From the NCBI RefSeq assembly GCF_002259645.1, contig NZ_MWWV01000001.1:123415-187414 (forward strand): DNA of 64,000 bases, in the 5' to 3' direction. Of the stretch, positions 63,379-64,000 are shown piece after piece (the first letter of the stretch is position 1; each line of letters opens with the position of its first letter). This DNA comes from Bifidobacterium tissieri (GTDB lineage: Bacteria; Actinomycetota; Actinomycetes; Actinomycetales; Bifidobacteriaceae). The notes under the pieces are model-generated. The model was given only the letters and a program-made list of their open reading frames with translations. It made no database searches and was not told where the DNA came from. The position numbers were made by a program, and so were the translations under genes.

Positions 63379-63495
63379 GCGGTGGTGTGCTACTCTCCCA
63401 CACCCTGCCGGGTGCAGTACCATCGCCGTGCCAGGTCTTAGCTTCCGGGTTCGGAATGGATGCCGGGCGTCTCCCCTGGGCCATGACCACCGCAA
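63379..63495 (-). rRNA. rrf: 5S ribosomal RNA
   Basis: Read on the minus strand the sequence runs GCGGTGGTCATGGCCC, then CATTCCGAACCCGGAAGC, TGGTACTGCACCCGG and GTGGGAGAGTAGCACACC, the conserved 5S helices and loops. Ends are estimated to a few bases from the terminal stem (GCGGTGGT/ACCACCGC). Confidence 0.92.
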
Positions 63496-63642
63496 GAATA
63501 ATTCTGAACACGCCGCAACCGCGGCATGCTTGGTGGCGGTTCGGGAACCGGCTAGCGGACGCGATGTGATCCCGTCTGGTCGATCGCAGTGAACGAATGT
63601 GCTCCGTGTCGTCCGGGATGATCGACTGGATCCATCCCGAAG

Positions 63643-64000
<358 letters not shown>

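Overview
The window is a contiguous piece of an actinobacterial chromosome, most probably Bifidobacterium: high GC in the housekeeping genes, the order rpsP-khpA-rimM-trmD following ffh, a fused RmlC-RmlD rhamnose enzyme, an ABC-F gene next to ffh, and several genes whose -10 box sits 7-10 bp before the start codon. The genus is inferred from gene content and protein style; no database search was possible. The left edge cuts ilvN and the right edge lies inside a 23S rRNA gene on the minus strand.

Layout. 1-7,400: end of ilvN, a sortase-type InlB-repeat surface protein, a small membrane protein, an AIM24-family gene bracketed by two inverted copies of a 64-68 bp palindromic repeat, cysS, a class-I glutamine amidotransferase and a small LAKTG surface protein. 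7,590-16,670: a co-directional seven-gene minus-strand cluster that looks like a peptide-modification (RiPP-type) system. It encodes a nucleotidyltransferase-like protein, a PqqD-like carrier, an S24/S26 peptidase, a 52-aa precursor-like peptide with a lasso-style leader, a 1,643-aa secreted M60 metallopeptidase, a small membrane protein and an HPr-kinase-like protein. No lasso cyclase, B2 protease or transporter is present, so it is not a standard lasso cluster. This is the best candidate for an undescribed system.

16,900-27,490: a conserved hypothetical gene, an AAA ATPase behind four 10-bp-phased TTTTATA repeats, an O-antigen-polymerase-like gene, an excisionase-type antitoxin/PIN toxin pair sitting between two copies of the polymerase 3' end, the dTDP-rhamnose genes rmlB, rmlCD and rmlA, and a lower-GC trio (Dcd-like protein lacking the catalytic Glu, a two-TM coiled-coil protein, DUF1653). 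27,494-43,420: a minus-strand exopolysaccharide locus, much of it AT-rich and probably acquired. It encodes a priming glycosyltransferase, a DUF4012 protein, a fused chain-length regulator/tyrosine kinase, two GT4 enzymes, a WbsX-type protein, a GT2-GT32 fusion, an acetyltransferase, a Wzy-like polymerase, a pyruvyltransferase and a Wzx flippase. Together with the rml genes this supports a rhamnose-containing, possibly pyruvylated and acetylated, Wzx/Wzy-type surface polysaccharide.

43,870-64,000: a core block of ABC-F, ffh, an EEP-family membrane protein, rpsP-khpA-rimM, trmD, rsmD, recG, rpmB, a CPBP protease, an MFS transporter, a small membrane protein, a ClC channel, a lactonase-family protein, then 5S and partial 23S rRNA. 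Its intergenic gaps hold unusual repeats: a perfectly phased 52-bp palindromic array before trmD, a 13-bp minisatellite running into the end of recG, and a 51-52 bp array bounded by inverted repeats upstream of recG.
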